Assembly: GCF_003363755.1 (NCBI RefSeq) | Contig: NZ_CP031396.1 | Span: 6,542,501 to 6,606,500, forward strand | Length of the DNA stretch: 64,000 nucleotides | Direction: 5' to 3' | Source of the DNA: Pseudomonas protegens | Lineage (GTDB): Bacteria; Pseudomonadota; Gammaproteobacteria; Pseudomonadales; Pseudomonadaceae | Shown here: in pieces, positions 17,245-26,242 of the stretch | Layout of the letters: each line of letters opens with the position of its first letter | How positions within the stretch are numbered: position 1 is the first letter of the stretch | Program-made: the position numbers and the translations under genes | The notes under the pieces: generated by a model | What the model saw: only the letters and a program-made list of their open reading frames with translations | What the model was told of the DNA's origin: nothing | The model's database searches: none

Positions 17245-19095
17245 TCATTGCTCCCTGTCGGCCGCGGCCGCCTGGTCCGGGGCCGGTTCTACGGCGGGCT
17301 TGGCATCGGGCTTGATCCACCAGGTGTTGATGCCGATGTCGTACTTGGGCGCGACTTGCGGGTGGCCGATGTGGTCCCAGTAGGCCACGCGCCAGGTCTT
17401 GATGTGCCAGTTGGGGATCACGTAGTAGCCCCATTGCAGGACCCGGTCCAGGGCCCGGGCGTGGGCCACCAGGCTGGCGCGCGAATCGGCGTTGATCAGG
17501 CTTTCCACCAGGCTGTCGATGGCCGGGTCCTTGAGGCCGATGTAGTTGCGGCTGCCGGGCTTGTCGGCGCTGGAGGACATCCAGAACTCGCGCTGCTCGT
17601 TGCCCGGGGAGTTGGACTGGGGAAAGCTGCCGACGATCATGTCGAAGTCCCGCGAGCGCACCCGGGTGATGTACTGGGACACGTCGACCCGGCGGATCAC
17701 CAGGTCGATGCCCAGGTCGGCCAGGTTGCGCTTGAACGGCAGCAGCACCCGCTCAAACTCGGTCTGGGCCAGGAGGAACTCGATCACCACCGGTTTGCCC
17801 TGGGCGTCCACCATCTTGTCGTCGACGATGCGCCAGCCGGCTTCCTGCAGCAGTTGGTAGGCCTGGCGCTGCTGGGCGCGGATCATGCCGCTGCCGTCGC
17901 ACTGTGACGGCGCAAAGGCTTCGTTGAACACCTGCTCGGGAATCTTGCCGCGCAAGGGTTCGAGGATGGCCAACTCGTCAGGGCCCGGCAGGCCGGTGGC
18001 GGCCATTTCCGAGTTCTCGAAGTAGCTGCGGGTGCGGGTGTAGGCGCCGTTGAACAGCTGCTTGTTGCTCCATTCAAAATCCAGCAGCAGGCTCAGGGCG
18101 TGGCGTACCCGCACGTCCTGGAACATCGGCCGGCGGGTGTTGAAGACAAAGCCCTGCATGCCGGTGGGGTTGCCGTTGGCGATCTGTTCCTTGATCAAGC
18201 GGCCCTGGGCCACGGCCGGGGTGTTGTAGGCGTTGGCCCAGTTCTTCGCGCTCATCTCCAGCCAGTAGTCGAACTGGCCGGCCTTGAGGGCTTCCAGGGC
18301 TACGGTGTTGTCGCGGTAGTAATCGCTGGTGATCACGTCGAAGTTGTAGAAACCGCGGTTGACCGGCAGGTCGCGGCCCCAGTAGTCCTTGACCCGCTCG
18401 TAGCGAATCGAGCGTCCGGCCTTGACCGCGGTCACCCGGTAGGGGCCGCTGCCCAGGGGCACTTCCAGGTTGCTCTTGGCAAAGTCGCGGCTTTCCCACC
18501 AGTGCTTGGGCAGGACCGTCAGCTGGCCGAGGATCAGCGGCAGTTCACGGTTGTTGCTGTGCTTGAACTTGAACAGCACCCGCAGCGGGTCTTCGGCGAT
18601 CACCTGGTCGACGTCGGCGTAGTAGCCGCGGTACAGCGGCGAGCCGGCGCTCATCAGGGTCTGGAAGCTGAACACCACGTCCTCGGCACGAATCGGCTGG
18701 CCGTCATTGAAACGCGCTTCCGGGCGCAGGTAGAAACGCACCCAGCTGTTGTCCGGGGCTTTCTCGATCTTGCCCGCCACCAGCCCGTACTCGGTGAAGG
18801 GCTCGTCCAGGCTCTGGGCCATCAGGGTGTCGTAGATCAGGCCGATGTTCTGCTCGGGCACGCCTTTGCTGATGAAGGGGTTGAGGCTGTCGAAGCTGCC
18901 GAAACCGGCCATGCGGAAGGTGCCACCCTTGGGCGCATCGGGGTTGACGAAGTCGAAGTGCTGGAAGTTTGCCGGGTATTTCGGCGCTTCGTTGTACAGG
19001 GTCAGGGCATGTTGCGGCGCAGCCTGGGCACAGCAGGCGATGACGCCGAACAACAGGCCGCTGGTGCGCAGGAGCAGGGCACGCAGAGGCATCAT
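17245..19095 (-). CDS. nppA2: Periplasmic extracellular solute-binding protein, second copy (NppA2 type)
   Basis: About 616 residues, SBP family 5. A signal peptide is visible (MMPLRALLLRTSGLLFGVIACCAQAAP), then the diagnostic DFVNPDAPKGGTFRMAGFGSFDSLNPF and PEARFNDGQPIRAEDVVFSF. It should bind short peptides or peptide-like antibiotics and deliver them to the NppBC permease. The ATG at 19095 overlaps the stop of the first binding-protein gene by 4 bases (ATGA); the ATG at 19092 is equally possible. GGAGAG 9 bases upstream supports this region rather than the longer open frame to 19122. It is a paralogue of its neighbour, sharing the whole domain plan and the C-terminal NWHIKTWRVAYWD-like motif. 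Confidence 0.9.
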   Translation of the reverse strand: MMPLRALLLRTSGLLFGVIACCAQAAPQHALTLYNEAPKYPANFQHFDFVNPDAPKGGTFRMAGFGSFDSLNPFISKGVPEQNIGLIYDTLMAQSLDEPFTEYGLVAGKIEKAPDNSWVRFYLRPEARFNDGQPIRAEDVVFSFQTLMSAGSPLYRGYYADVDQVIAEDPLRVLFKFKHSNNRELPLILGQLTVLPKHWWESRDFAKSNLEVPLGSGPYRVTAVKAGRSIRYERVKDYWGRDLPVNRGFYNFDVITSDYYRDNTVALEALKAGQFDYWLEMSAKNWANAYNTPAVAQGRLIKEQIANGNPTGMQGFVFNTRRPMFQDVRVRHALSLLLDFEWSNKQLFNGAYTRTRSYFENSEMAATGLPGPDELAILEPLRGKIPEQVFNEAFAPSQCDGSGMIRAQQRQAYQLLQEAGWRIVDDKMVDAQGKPVVIEFLLAQTEFERVLLPFKRNLADLGIDLVIRRVDVSQYITRVRSRDFDMIVGSFPQSNSPGNEQREFWMSSSADKPGSRNYIGLKDPAIDSLVESLINADSRASLVAHARALDRVLQWGYYVIPNWHIKTWRVAYWDHIGHPQVAPKYDIGINTWWIKPDAKPAVEPAPDQAAAADREQ

Positions 19096-20921
19096 TGGGG
19101 ACTCTCCAGGGACTTCAGCCACCAGGCGTTCAGGCCCAGGTTGTAGGGCGGCGTGGTGACCAAGGCGAACCGGTTACGGTAGGCCAGTCGGTGATAGTTG
19201 AGGTACCAGTTGGGAATCATGTAGTGCTGCCACAGCAGCACCCGGTCCAGGGCGCGGCCGGCGGCCAGTTGCTCGTCGCGGCTCTGGGCGGCCAGCAGTT
19301 GCTCCAGCAGGTGATCGACGATCGGGTTGTTGATGCCTGCATAGTTCTTGCTGCCCTTGACCGAAACCTGGCTGGAGTGGAAGTACTGCCATTGCTCCAG
19401 GCCCGGGCTCAGGGTCTGGTTGAGGGTCATGAGGATCATGTCGTAGTCGAACTGGTCCAGGCGCTGCTTGTATTGCGCCCGGTCCACGGTGCGCAGGCGC
19501 GCCTCGATGCCGATGCTGGCCAGGTTCTCCACATAAGGCTGGAGAATGCGCTCCAGGTTGGGATTGACCAGCATCAGCTCGAAACGCAGCGGCTGCCCGG
19601 CGCTGTTCTGCAGGCGCTGGCCGTTGAGCTTCCAGCCGGCGTCGGCCAGTAGCCCCAGGGCGCGGCGCAGGGTCTCCCGGGGGATGCCGCGGCCCTCGGT
19701 GCGGGGCAGGCTGAAGGCCTGGGTGAAGAGATTGGGGGGCAGTTGCTCGCGGTAGGGCGAGAGCAGCAGCCATTCGTGCCCCACCGGCAGGCCCGTGGCG
19801 GAGAATTCACTGTTGGGGTAGTAGCTCAGGGCGCGCTGGTAGGCGCCGCTGAACAGGGTGCGGTTGGTCCATTGGAAGTCTAACATCAGGCCCAGGGCCT
19901 CACGCACCCGCACATCGGCGAAAGTCCCGCGGCGGGTGTTCATGAATAGGCCCTGGGTCTGGGTGGGGATCTGGTGCGCCACCTGGGCCTTGATCACCTC
20001 GCCGCGATTGACTGCGGGGAAGTTGTAGCCGTTGGCCCAGTTCTTGGCCTGGTGCTCGATATAGATGTCGAACTCGCCGGCCTTGAAGGCTTCGAAGGCG
20101 ACGTCGCTGTCGCGGTAGAACTCCACCTCGACCCGGTCGAAGTTGTTGAAGCCGCGCTTGACCGGCAAGTCCTTGCCCCAGTAGTCCTTGACCCGTTCGA
20201 ACACCAGTTGGCGTCCGGGCTGGACCTGGGTGATGCGATAGGGGCCACTGCCCAGGGGCGGGGTGAAGGTGGTGGCCTTGAAGTCGCGGTCTTTCCAGTA
20301 GTGCTGGGGCAGGACCGGCAACTCCCCCAGGCGCAGGATCAGCAGCGGGTTGCCGGCGCGCTTGAAGACGAAGCGGATGCGTTGCGGGCCGAGGATATCC
20401 ACCCGCTGCACCTCCTGCAGGTTGGTGCGGTACTGCGGGTGGCCTTCCTTGAGCAGCAGGCGGTAGGAAAACGCCACGTCATAGGCGGTGATCGGCTGGC
20501 CGTCGTGAAAGCGTGCCTCGGGGCGCAGGTTGAACACCACCCAACTGCGATCCTCGCTGTATTCCACGGAGCGGGCGATCAGGCCGTAGCTGGAAGTGGG
20601 CTCGTCGCCGGAGGGCGCATAGAGGCCAGTGCCCACCATCAACGGCTCATTGAGCTCGTTGACGCCGTACTGCAGGAAGTTCGGCGTGGCGACCGGGCTG
20701 ATGCCCTTGAAGGTATAGGGATTGAGGGTGTCGAAGGTGCCAAAGGCCATGACCCGCAAGGTGCCGCCTTTGGGCGCCACGGGATTGACCCAGTCGAAGT
20801 GGGTGAACTTGGCCGGGTACTTGAGCGTGCCAAACTGCGCATAACCATGACTTTCAGTGATCGTTGCGCTTGCGGGAAAGCTCAAGGCCAGACTGATGAA
20901 GAACAGAAGGAGGGGACGCAT
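19092..20921 (-). CDS. nppA1: Periplasmic extracellular solute-binding protein, first copy (NppA1/YejA type)
   Basis: 609 residues, SBP family 5. A signal peptide spans about 1-20 (LLLFFISLALSFPASA). The motifs HFDWVNPVAPKGGTLRVMAFGTFDTLNPY, PEARFHDGQPITAYDVAFSY and GSGPYRITQ are shared with the second copy downstream. This is the first gene of the transporter operon, with the two binding proteins followed by two permeases and a double ATPase. Two binding proteins feeding one permease pair usually means a wider substrate range; the individual ligands cannot be read from sequence. Start at 20921 gives a clean signal peptide. Confidence 0.92.
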   Translation of the reverse strand: MRPLLLFFISLALSFPASATITESHGYAQFGTLKYPAKFTHFDWVNPVAPKGGTLRVMAFGTFDTLNPYTFKGISPVATPNFLQYGVNELNEPLMVGTGLYAPSGDEPTSSYGLIARSVEYSEDRSWVVFNLRPEARFHDGQPITAYDVAFSYRLLLKEGHPQYRTNLQEVQRVDILGPQRIRFVFKRAGNPLLILRLGELPVLPQHYWKDRDFKATTFTPPLGSGPYRITQVQPGRQLVFERVKDYWGKDLPVKRGFNNFDRVEVEFYRDSDVAFEAFKAGEFDIYIEHQAKNWANGYNFPAVNRGEVIKAQVAHQIPTQTQGLFMNTRRGTFADVRVREALGLMLDFQWTNRTLFSGAYQRALSYYPNSEFSATGLPVGHEWLLLSPYREQLPPNLFTQAFSLPRTEGRGIPRETLRRALGLLADAGWKLNGQRLQNSAGQPLRFELMLVNPNLERILQPYVENLASIGIEARLRTVDRAQYKQRLDQFDYDMILMTLNQTLSPGLEQWQYFHSSQVSVKGSKNYAGINNPIVDHLLEQLLAAQSRDEQLAAGRALDRVLLWQHYMIPNWYLNYHRLAYRNRFALVTTPPYNLGLNAWWLKSLESPQ

Positions 20922-21166
20922 CGAGTCAGAGATCCGATCCAGGCGGCTTGGGCTTTGTGCTCCGTACAGTAACAGCTTGTATCAGCAGGAAAAAGCGCGC
21001 TTTTTCTGCGGCTGGTGTAGCCAGGGGGCTGGTTCCCGTTGGGGCGCGCAGCGCCCCTTGATCCAGGCGCCGCGTGACTTCAGATACCCCCAGCTTTCAG
21101 GGCTTGCCGGTGCTGCGCACTGGAGCGCAAGCCCACTGCCTCGCTACAACGAGCCGGGTTGCCCTG
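20922..21166. other. Intergenic region mltD - nppA1
   Basis: 245 bases between the mltD stop and the transporter start, both genes on the minus strand. It holds two hairpin-capable sequences: an 18-base palindrome at 20989-21006 (arms GAAAAAGC/GCTTTTTC) and GGGGCGC-GCA-GCGCCCC at about 21041-21057. Either could end the mltD transcript. The transporter promoter must lie in the right-hand part of its own upstream flank, near 20930-21000; no clear -35/-10 pair stands out. Confidence 0.45.
20989..21006 (-). terminator. Palindrome, possible terminator of mltD
   Basis: GAAAAAGCGCGCTTTTTC is a perfect 18-base palindrome. On the minus strand it gives an A-rich/T-rich stem, with the T-run inside the 3' arm. 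It lies 160 bases beyond the mltD stop, so the role is uncertain; it could instead be an operator for the transporter operon. Confidence 0.3.
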
Positions 21167-22594
21167 TCAGTGCGGCAGGTAGACCGTGAGCATCTGGCCC
21201 GGCTTGAGAGCCTGGGCTGCGCGCGGGTTCCAGCGCTTGAGGTGCTGCATTTCAACATTGAAACGCTTGGCCACGATGTACAGCGAGTCGCCTTGCTTGA
21301 CCTTGTAGCGGGTCGATTTCTGCTTGCTGCTGGCCACGCTGGTTTTCTTGCCGGCGCTCTTGCGGGTGTCCTGCATCACCAGGGTCTGGCCGACCTTGAG
21401 GTTCTTGCCACTGAGCTTGTTCCAGCGTTGCAGGTCCTGCACATCCACCTTGTTGGCCTTGGCGATCAGGGTCAGGTTGTCGCCGTTCTTGACCCGATAG
21501 ATGCGCTTGGGCCGCAGCGAGTCGCGGCCTTCGTCGCGGTCGAAGACCGGCTTGAGGGAGCGCTTGCTGATCAGCTCTTCGGGTTTCATGGTGGACAGGC
21601 TGGTGGTCAGCAGCTGTGCCTTGGACGTAGGCACCAGCAGGTGCTGGGGACCATCGACGGTGGTGCGCTGCTTGAACGCCGGGTTGAGCTGGAACAGCTC
21701 GTCCTCGTCAATGTTGGCCACCGCCGCGACCTTGGACAGGTCCATGCGCTGGTTGATTTCCACCACCTGGAAATAAGGTTCGTTGGCGATCGGGTTGAGA
21801 TTGACGCCGTAGGCTTGCGGGGCCAGCACCACCTGGGACAGGGCCAGCAGCTTGGGTACATAGGCCTGGGTTTCCGTCGGCAGCGGCAGGTTCCAGTAGT
21901 CGGTGGGCAGGCCGAGCTTCTCGTTACGCTCAATGGCCCGGCTGACCGTGCCTTCGCCGGCGTTGTAGGCGGCCAGTGCCAGCAGCCAGTCGCCGTTGAA
22001 CATGTCGTGCAGGCGGGTCAGGTAGTCCAGAGCCGCGGTGGTCGACGCGGTGATGTCGCGTCGGCCATCGTAGAAGCGGGTCTGGCGCAGGTTGAAGTAG
22101 CGACCGGTGGCCGGGACGAACTGCCAGAGTCCCACCGCATCGGCCCGGGAATAGGCCAGCGGGTTGTAGGCGCTTTCGATGACTGGCAGCAGCGCCAGTT
22201 CCAGCGGCATGTTGCGCTCTTCGAGACGTTCGACGATGTAGTGGATATAGAGGCTGCCGCGCTCGCCGGCGTTTTCCAGGAAGGAAGGGTTACTGGCGAA
22301 CCACAGGCGCTGTTGTTCAATACGCGGGTTGACGCCCTGGCCTTCTTGCAGTTGGAACCCCTGGCGCATGCGTTCCCAGACATCCTGGGGGACTTGCGGG
22401 CTTGGCTGGTTGCTCAGCCAGATGGGTTTCTGCTTGATGCGGGCGTTGAAATTCTGAGTGTGTGTCGCGTCGCTCTGCGGGGCATGACCGGTGCTTTGGC
22501 AGCCCGCAAGAGTCGCTGACACAGCTACCGCGATGGCCTGGGCCAAGCGCGTCAATGCGTCTGAACTGATGGAATAACGAATAGATGACGACAT
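21167..22594 (-). CDS. mltD: Membrane-bound lytic murein transglycosylase D
   Basis: 475-residue lipoprotein that cleaves peptidoglycan to 1,6-anhydromuramyl products. The lipobox LAGC follows a hydrophobic stretch near residues 20-33. The SLT catalytic domain carries the catalytic Glu in LLPVIESAYNPLAYSR, followed by VGLWQFVPATGRYF and LALAAYNAGEG. Two LysM cell-wall-binding repeats close the protein: RIYRVKNGDNLTLIAKANKV and TRYKVKQGDSLYIVAKRF, joined by a Lys/Ser-rich linker. Start MSSSIRYS (22594) was chosen because the upstream eight residues are not part of a normal signal. gloB lies 99 bases upstream on the same strand, as in P. aeruginosa. Confidence 0.95.
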   Translation of the reverse strand: MSSSIRYSISSDALTRLAQAIAVAVSATLAGCQSTGHAPQSDATHTQNFNARIKQKPIWLSNQPSPQVPQDVWERMRQGFQLQEGQGVNPRIEQQRLWFASNPSFLENAGERGSLYIHYIVERLEERNMPLELALLPVIESAYNPLAYSRADAVGLWQFVPATGRYFNLRQTRFYDGRRDITASTTAALDYLTRLHDMFNGDWLLALAAYNAGEGTVSRAIERNEKLGLPTDYWNLPLPTETQAYVPKLLALSQVVLAPQAYGVNLNPIANEPYFQVVEINQRMDLSKVAAVANIDEDELFQLNPAFKQRTTVDGPQHLLVPTSKAQLLTTSLSTMKPEELISKRSLKPVFDRDEGRDSLRPKRIYRVKNGDNLTLIAKANKVDVQDLQRWNKLSGKNLKVGQTLVMQDTRKSAGKKTSVASSKQKSTRYKVKQGDSLYIVAKRFNVEMQHLKRWNPRAAQALKPGQMLTVYLPH

Positions 22595-22693
22595 TGGCTG
22601 GAAGTAAGTTCCGGGCAAAAATGTCGGGCGATTCTAGAAAGCACCCGGGGTGCGGTCAACCATTCAGAATTTTTGTGCCAACAGTTGGCCGGC

Positions 22694-23461
22694 TTAGAAC
22701 TTATCTTTCCAGGCCCTCAGGGCCGCAAAGACCGCACTCTGGGACGGGTTATCCTGGCCATTCCGTTCGTCCGCTTTTTGTTTAACGGATGTTTCACCGG
22801 TACGTAAAAACGGGTTGGTCAGTTTTTCCAGGGCCAGGGTTGATGGCAGGGTCATGCGCCCTTGCTCGCGCATCTGCGCGACCTTTTCCAGGCGCTGGGC
22901 AATGTCCGGGTTAGTGGGTTCCACTGCCTGGGCGAAGCGCAGGTTGCTCAGGGTGTATTCGTGGGTGCAGTAGATCAGGGTGTCGTCCGGCAGCGCGGCG
23001 AGGCGGCTGAGGGAATGGTGCATCTGCTCTGGGGTGCCTTCGAACAGGCGCCCGCAACCGGCGGCGAACAGGGTGTCGCCACAGAACAGCAGGCCGTGAT
23101 GGTAGTAGGCAATATGCCCCAGGGTATGGCCCGGTACGGCAAACACCTCGAAGTCCCAGCCGAGGATGTTGGCGTGGTCGTTGTCGTTCAGGGCCACGTC
23201 GCGTCCGGGGATCTTTTCTTGTGCCGGGCCGTAGACCGTGGCGCCACTGTGCTGTTTCAGGTGCTCGACACCGCCGACATGATCGTGGTGATGGTGGGTC
23301 ACCAGGATGTCGCTCAGGCTCCAGTCCGGGTGCTGTTCCAGCCAGGCCAGTACCGGCGCCGCATCCCCGGGATCGACGACGGCGCAGCGCTGGCTGCGAT
23401 GATCTTGTAACAACCAGATGTAGTTGTCGGTGAAGGCGGGCAGGGCACTGATCTGTATCAT
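22694..23461 (-). CDS. gloB: Hydroxyacylglutathione hydrolase (glyoxalase II)
   Basis: 255-residue metallo-beta-lactamase-fold enzyme that hydrolyses S-lactoylglutathione to lactate and glutathione in methylglyoxal detoxification. The dinuclear metal motif THHHHDHVGG is intact. Further ligands are in VPGHTLGHIAYYH and FCGDTLFAAGCGRLFEG, and the C-terminal glutathione-binding helices carry YCTHEYTLSNLRFA. Start MIQISALPAFTDNYIWLL (23461) is the conserved N-terminus; the upstream extension is not conserved in type. It diverges from the methyltransferase gene across 65 bases. Confidence 0.96.
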   Translation of the reverse strand: MIQISALPAFTDNYIWLLQDHRSQRCAVVDPGDAAPVLAWLEQHPDWSLSDILVTHHHHDHVGGVEHLKQHSGATVYGPAQEKIPGRDVALNDNDHANILGWDFEVFAVPGHTLGHIAYYHHGLLFCGDTLFAAGCGRLFEGTPEQMHHSLSRLAALPDDTLIYCTHEYTLSNLRFAQAVEPTNPDIAQRLEKVAQMREQGRMTLPSTLALEKLTNPFLRTGETSVKQKADERNGQDNPSQSAVFAALRAWKDKF

Positions 23462-23526
23462 CTTTGGATTCGCCAAGCGGAAAACAATGGCGCATCTTAG
23501 AACTTCTTGGCGTGTTGGAGAATGCA

Positions 23527-24285
23527 ATGACCGATAAAGCCTTCGCTCAGGCAGATCCCGACTGGCTGGCCCTGATCAGTGCGGCCCGGGACTGGTTGTC
23601 CGGTCCTCTGGGGCAGTTTCTGCTGGATGAAGAGCGACGCATGCTTGAAGAAGAGCTGGGGCGTTTCTTCGGCGGTTACCTGGTGCATTACGGGCCCTCG
23701 GCGCAGACCCCGCCGGCGGCGCCCCAGGTGCAACGCAACGTACGCCTGGGCGCGCCGTTGCCCGGGGTCGAGATCGTCTGTGAGGAGCAGGCCTGGCCCT
23801 TGAGCGAACATGCCGCCGATGTGGTGGTGCTGCAACACGGTCTGGATTTCTGCCTGTCGCCCCACGGCCTGCTGCGCGAGGCGGCGAGCAGCGTAAGGCC
23901 CGGTGGCCACTTGCTGATTATCGGTATCAACCCCTGGAGCACCTGGGGCCTGCGCCACGTCTTCGCCCATGACGCCTTGCGCCAGGCCCGCTGCATCTCG
24001 TCGTCGCGGGTGGGCGATTGGCTCAACCTGCTGGGGTTCGCGCTGGAGAAACGCCGCTTCGGGTGCTATCGTCCGCCGCTTGCCTCGCAGGCATGGCAGG
24101 CACGATTGGCGGGCTGGGAGCGCAAGGCCGGGCAGTGGCAACTGGCCGGCGGCGGCTTTTACCTGCTGGTGGCGCGCAAGATCGCCGTCGGCCTGCGCCC
24201 GGTGCGCCAGGTGCGACGCGAACCCATGGGCAAGCTGTTGCCACTGCCCATGGCCAAGGTCAATCGCCGTAACAGCGAACCCTGA
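23527..24285 (+). CDS. SAM-dependent methyltransferase-like protein
   Basis: 252 residues with a Rossmann-type methyltransferase core. The strand VVVLQHGLDFCLSPHGLLREAA and the post-motif SVRPGGHLLIIGINPWSTWGLRHVF are typical of the methyltransferase-11 group. The glycine-rich SAM loop (motif I) is weak or absent: where it should lie, near GAPLPGVEIVCEEQAWPL, I see no GxGxG. Binding of SAM is thus uncertain. The N-terminal helical part contains DWLSGPLGQFLLDEERRMLEEELGRFFGG. Substrate unknown. ATG 23527 follows GGAG by 6 bases. Its place between gloB and rnhA is the Pseudomonas arrangement. Confidence 0.85.
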   Translation: MTDKAFAQADPDWLALISAARDWLSGPLGQFLLDEERRMLEEELGRFFGGYLVHYGPSAQTPPAAPQVQRNVRLGAPLPGVEIVCEEQAWPLSEHAADVVVLQHGLDFCLSPHGLLREAASSVRPGGHLLIIGINPWSTWGLRHVFAHDALRQARCISSSRVGDWLNLLGFALEKRRFGCYRPPLASQAWQARLAGWERKAGQWQLAGGGFYLLVARKIAVGLRPVRQVRREPMGKLLPLPMAKVNRRNSEP

Positions 24286-24393
24286 CGACCTGCAGCAACC
24301 TTCTTTTTATATGGACCGGCCGAGTGACCTCGGCCCTGGGCGCTGTCGACCGCAATCGGCAGGCCACTGGCAATTTTCTGATGGAAGGCGTGG

Positions 24394-24843
24394 ATGAGCG
24401 ATAGCGTAGAAATCTTTACCGACGGTGCCTGCAAGGGCAATCCCGGCCCTGGTGGCTGGGGCGCTTTGTTGGTGTGCAAGGGGGTCGAGAAGGAACTCTG
24501 GGGCGGCGAAGCCAACACCACCAATAACCGCATGGAACTGATGGCGGCGATTCGCGGCCTGGAAGAGCTCAAGCGCCAGTGCGACGTGTTGCTGGTCACC
24601 GACTCGCAGTACGTGATGAAGGGCATCAACGAATGGATGGCCAACTGGAAGAAGCGCGGCTGGAAGACCGCAGCCAAGGAGCCGGTGAAGAACGCCGACC
24701 TGTGGCAGCAATTGGATGAACAGGTCAACCGCCACAACGTCACCTGGAAATGGGTGCGTGGCCACACTGGCCATCACGGTAACGAGCGTGCCGACCAGTT
24801 GGCCAACCGGGGTGTAGACGAGGTTCGCGGCTACAAGGGCTGA
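24394..24843 (+). CDS. rnhA: Ribonuclease HI
   Basis: 149-residue nuclease that degrades the RNA strand of RNA-DNA hybrids. The catalytic carboxylates are present at the E. coli positions: D10 (IFTDGACKGNPGPGGWG), E48 (TNNRMELMAAI), D70 (VTDSQYV) and D134 (GNERADQLA), with the flexible-loop H124 in GHTGHHGN. Length is standard. It lies in the classic position two genes before dnaQ, although here a short DUF2388 gene on the opposite strand intervenes. Confidence 0.97.
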   Translation: MSDSVEIFTDGACKGNPGPGGWGALLVCKGVEKELWGGEANTTNNRMELMAAIRGLEELKRQCDVLLVTDSQYVMKGINEWMANWKKRGWKTAAKEPVKNADLWQQLDEQVNRHNVTWKWVRGHTGHHGNERADQLANRGVDEVRGYKG

Positions 24844-24848
24844 TGGCG

Positions 24849-25172
24849 TTACAGGGTGAGGATCGCCGCAGCCAGTTGGGTATCGCTGTAGGGCGGGTTG
24901 TGCAGCACCTGGCGAATCCTCTGCAGCGCCGACTCCAGCTGTACGCCGCGAATCGCCCCGTTGCTGGCGATAAAGGCCGCGGCATCGCTGCGGGCTTGCA
25001 GGACGATCTTGTCGTCCTTGAACGAGCTGCTGATCCCGGCGGTGCCTTCGCTGCTGGTCAGCAGCCCGCTCATGCTCAAGTCGGTGCTGATCACCAGGCT
25101 GGTGGCCTGGCCGGGGTTGTTGAACAGACCGGCCAGCAGCAGGATTGGCAGGTAGCGCCGGAGTGTCGTCAT
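24849..25172 (-). CDS. DUF2388 family small exported protein
   Basis: 107 residues with a signal peptide (LRRYLPILLLAGLFNNPGQA) and a mature part of about 84 residues. The mature part shows the DUF2388 pattern: SLVISTDLSMSGLLTSSEGTAGISSSFKDDKIVLQARSDAAAFIAS in pieces, then RGVQLESALQRIRQ and a final LAAAILTL. The family is largely confined to Pseudomonas, and its role is unknown. It is convergent with rnhA, ends 5 bases after the rnhA stop, and diverges from dnaQ. Confidence 0.88.
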   Translation of the reverse strand: MTTLRRYLPILLLAGLFNNPGQATSLVISTDLSMSGLLTSSEGTAGISSSFKDDKIVLQARSDAAAFIASNGAIRGVQLESALQRIRQVLHNPPYSDTQLAAAILTL

Positions 25173-25310
25173 GGCTGGGGAAGTCCGTGGGGAAGATCGG
25201 CGGCACCCTAGCAGGCGAGCCTTCGGCCCACCTCAGCAGCTTTGCTAATAACTGTTAAAAAGTGCGCGGCAGCGGCGTGACCGGGGCGCGCACAGTCCAT
25301 GGGCTGGGCA

Positions 25311-25319
25311 TGCTAAAAT
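25311..25319 (+). promoter_or_regulatory. Candidate extended -10 promoter of dnaQ
   Basis: TGCTAAAAT, an extended -10 form, lies 34 bases before the dnaQ start at 25353. No good -35 is present at the normal distance. Weak evidence by eye. Confidence 0.3.
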
Positions 25320-25352
25320 CCCGCCCTTTGCCAGATTGAGAACGGACCACTG

Positions 25353-26102
25353 ATGGCCAACAGATCTGTTGTACTCGATACCGAAACCACCGGTATGCCG
25401 GTGACCGACGGTCACCGGATCATTGAAATCGGTTGCGTCGAGTTGATCGGTCGGCGCCTGACCGGGCGGCATTTCCACGTTTACCTGCAACCGGATCGCG
25501 AGAGTGATGAGGGCGCCATCGGCGTTCACGGCATCACCAACGAGTTCCTGGTGGGCAAGCCGCGTTTCGCCGAAGTCGCCGATGAGTTCTTCGACTTTAT
25601 CAAGGGCGCGCAGCTGATCATCCACAACGCGGCGTTCGACGTTGGTTTCATCAACAACGAATTCGCCTTGATGGGGCAGCACGAGCGGGCGGACATCACC
25701 CAGCACTGCACCATCCTCGACACCCTGATGATGGCCCGTGAGCGGCACCCGGGGCAGCGCAACAGCCTCGACGCCCTGTGCAAGCGCTACGGTGTCGACA
25801 ACTCCGGCCGTGAATTGCACGGCGCCTTGCTCGACTCGGAGATCCTGGCCGACGTCTACCTGACCATGACCGGTGGCCAGACCAGCCTGTCCCTGGCGGG
25901 CAATGCCTCGGATGGCAACGGCTCTGGCGAAGGTGCGGGCCGGGCCTCGGAGATCCGCCGCTTGCCGGCCGAGCGGCCGCGGGGGCGGATCATCCGCGCC
26001 AGCGAAGCCGAGTTGGCCGAGCACCAGACGCGCCTGGAGATCATCGCCAAGTCTGCCGGCGCCCCGGCCCTGTGGACCCAGTTGCTCGAAAACCAGCACT
26101 AA
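25353..26102 (+). CDS. dnaQ: DNA polymerase III epsilon subunit (3'-5' proofreading exonuclease)
   Basis: 249 residues. The DEDD-family exonuclease motifs are intact: Exo I VLDTETTGMP, Exo II in IIHNAAFDVGFINNEFALM, and Exo III as HGALLDSEILADVYL with the HxAxxD pattern. After about residue 180 a Gly/Ala-rich linker leads to the C-terminal segment that binds the polymerase alpha subunit. Length agrees with epsilon proteins. REP sequences follow the stop codon. Confidence 0.96.
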   Translation: MANRSVVLDTETTGMPVTDGHRIIEIGCVELIGRRLTGRHFHVYLQPDRESDEGAIGVHGITNEFLVGKPRFAEVADEFFDFIKGAQLIIHNAAFDVGFINNEFALMGQHERADITQHCTILDTLMMARERHPGQRNSLDALCKRYGVDNSGRELHGALLDSEILADVYLTMTGGQTSLSLAGNASDGNGSGEGAGRASEIRRLPAERPRGRIIRASEAELAEHQTRLEIIAKSAGAPALWTQLLENQH

Positions 26103-26120
26103 GCCTTTGTCGTCCGTGGC

Positions 26121-26242
26121 CCTGTAGCCGCTGCCGCAGGCTGCGAACGGCTCCGAAGGCGACAGAGGTTTGTTGGGAGATCGCCAAGCAAGGCCCTGTG
26201 GGCCTTCACGCAGCTTCGCCAGGGCTCAGCAGCGGCTACAGG
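26121..26242. repeat. REP element pair (GTAGCCGCTGCCGCAGG type)
   Basis: TGTAGCCGCTGCCGCAGG at about 26123 is answered by an inverted copy ending AGCAGCGGCTACAGG near 26242. Related copies occur at 40378-40545 and 58405-58505 in this window. The arrangement as two inverted units around a short spacer is usual for Pseudomonas REP pairs. It fills most of the gap between dnaQ and the lysine decarboxylase gene. Confidence 0.8.
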
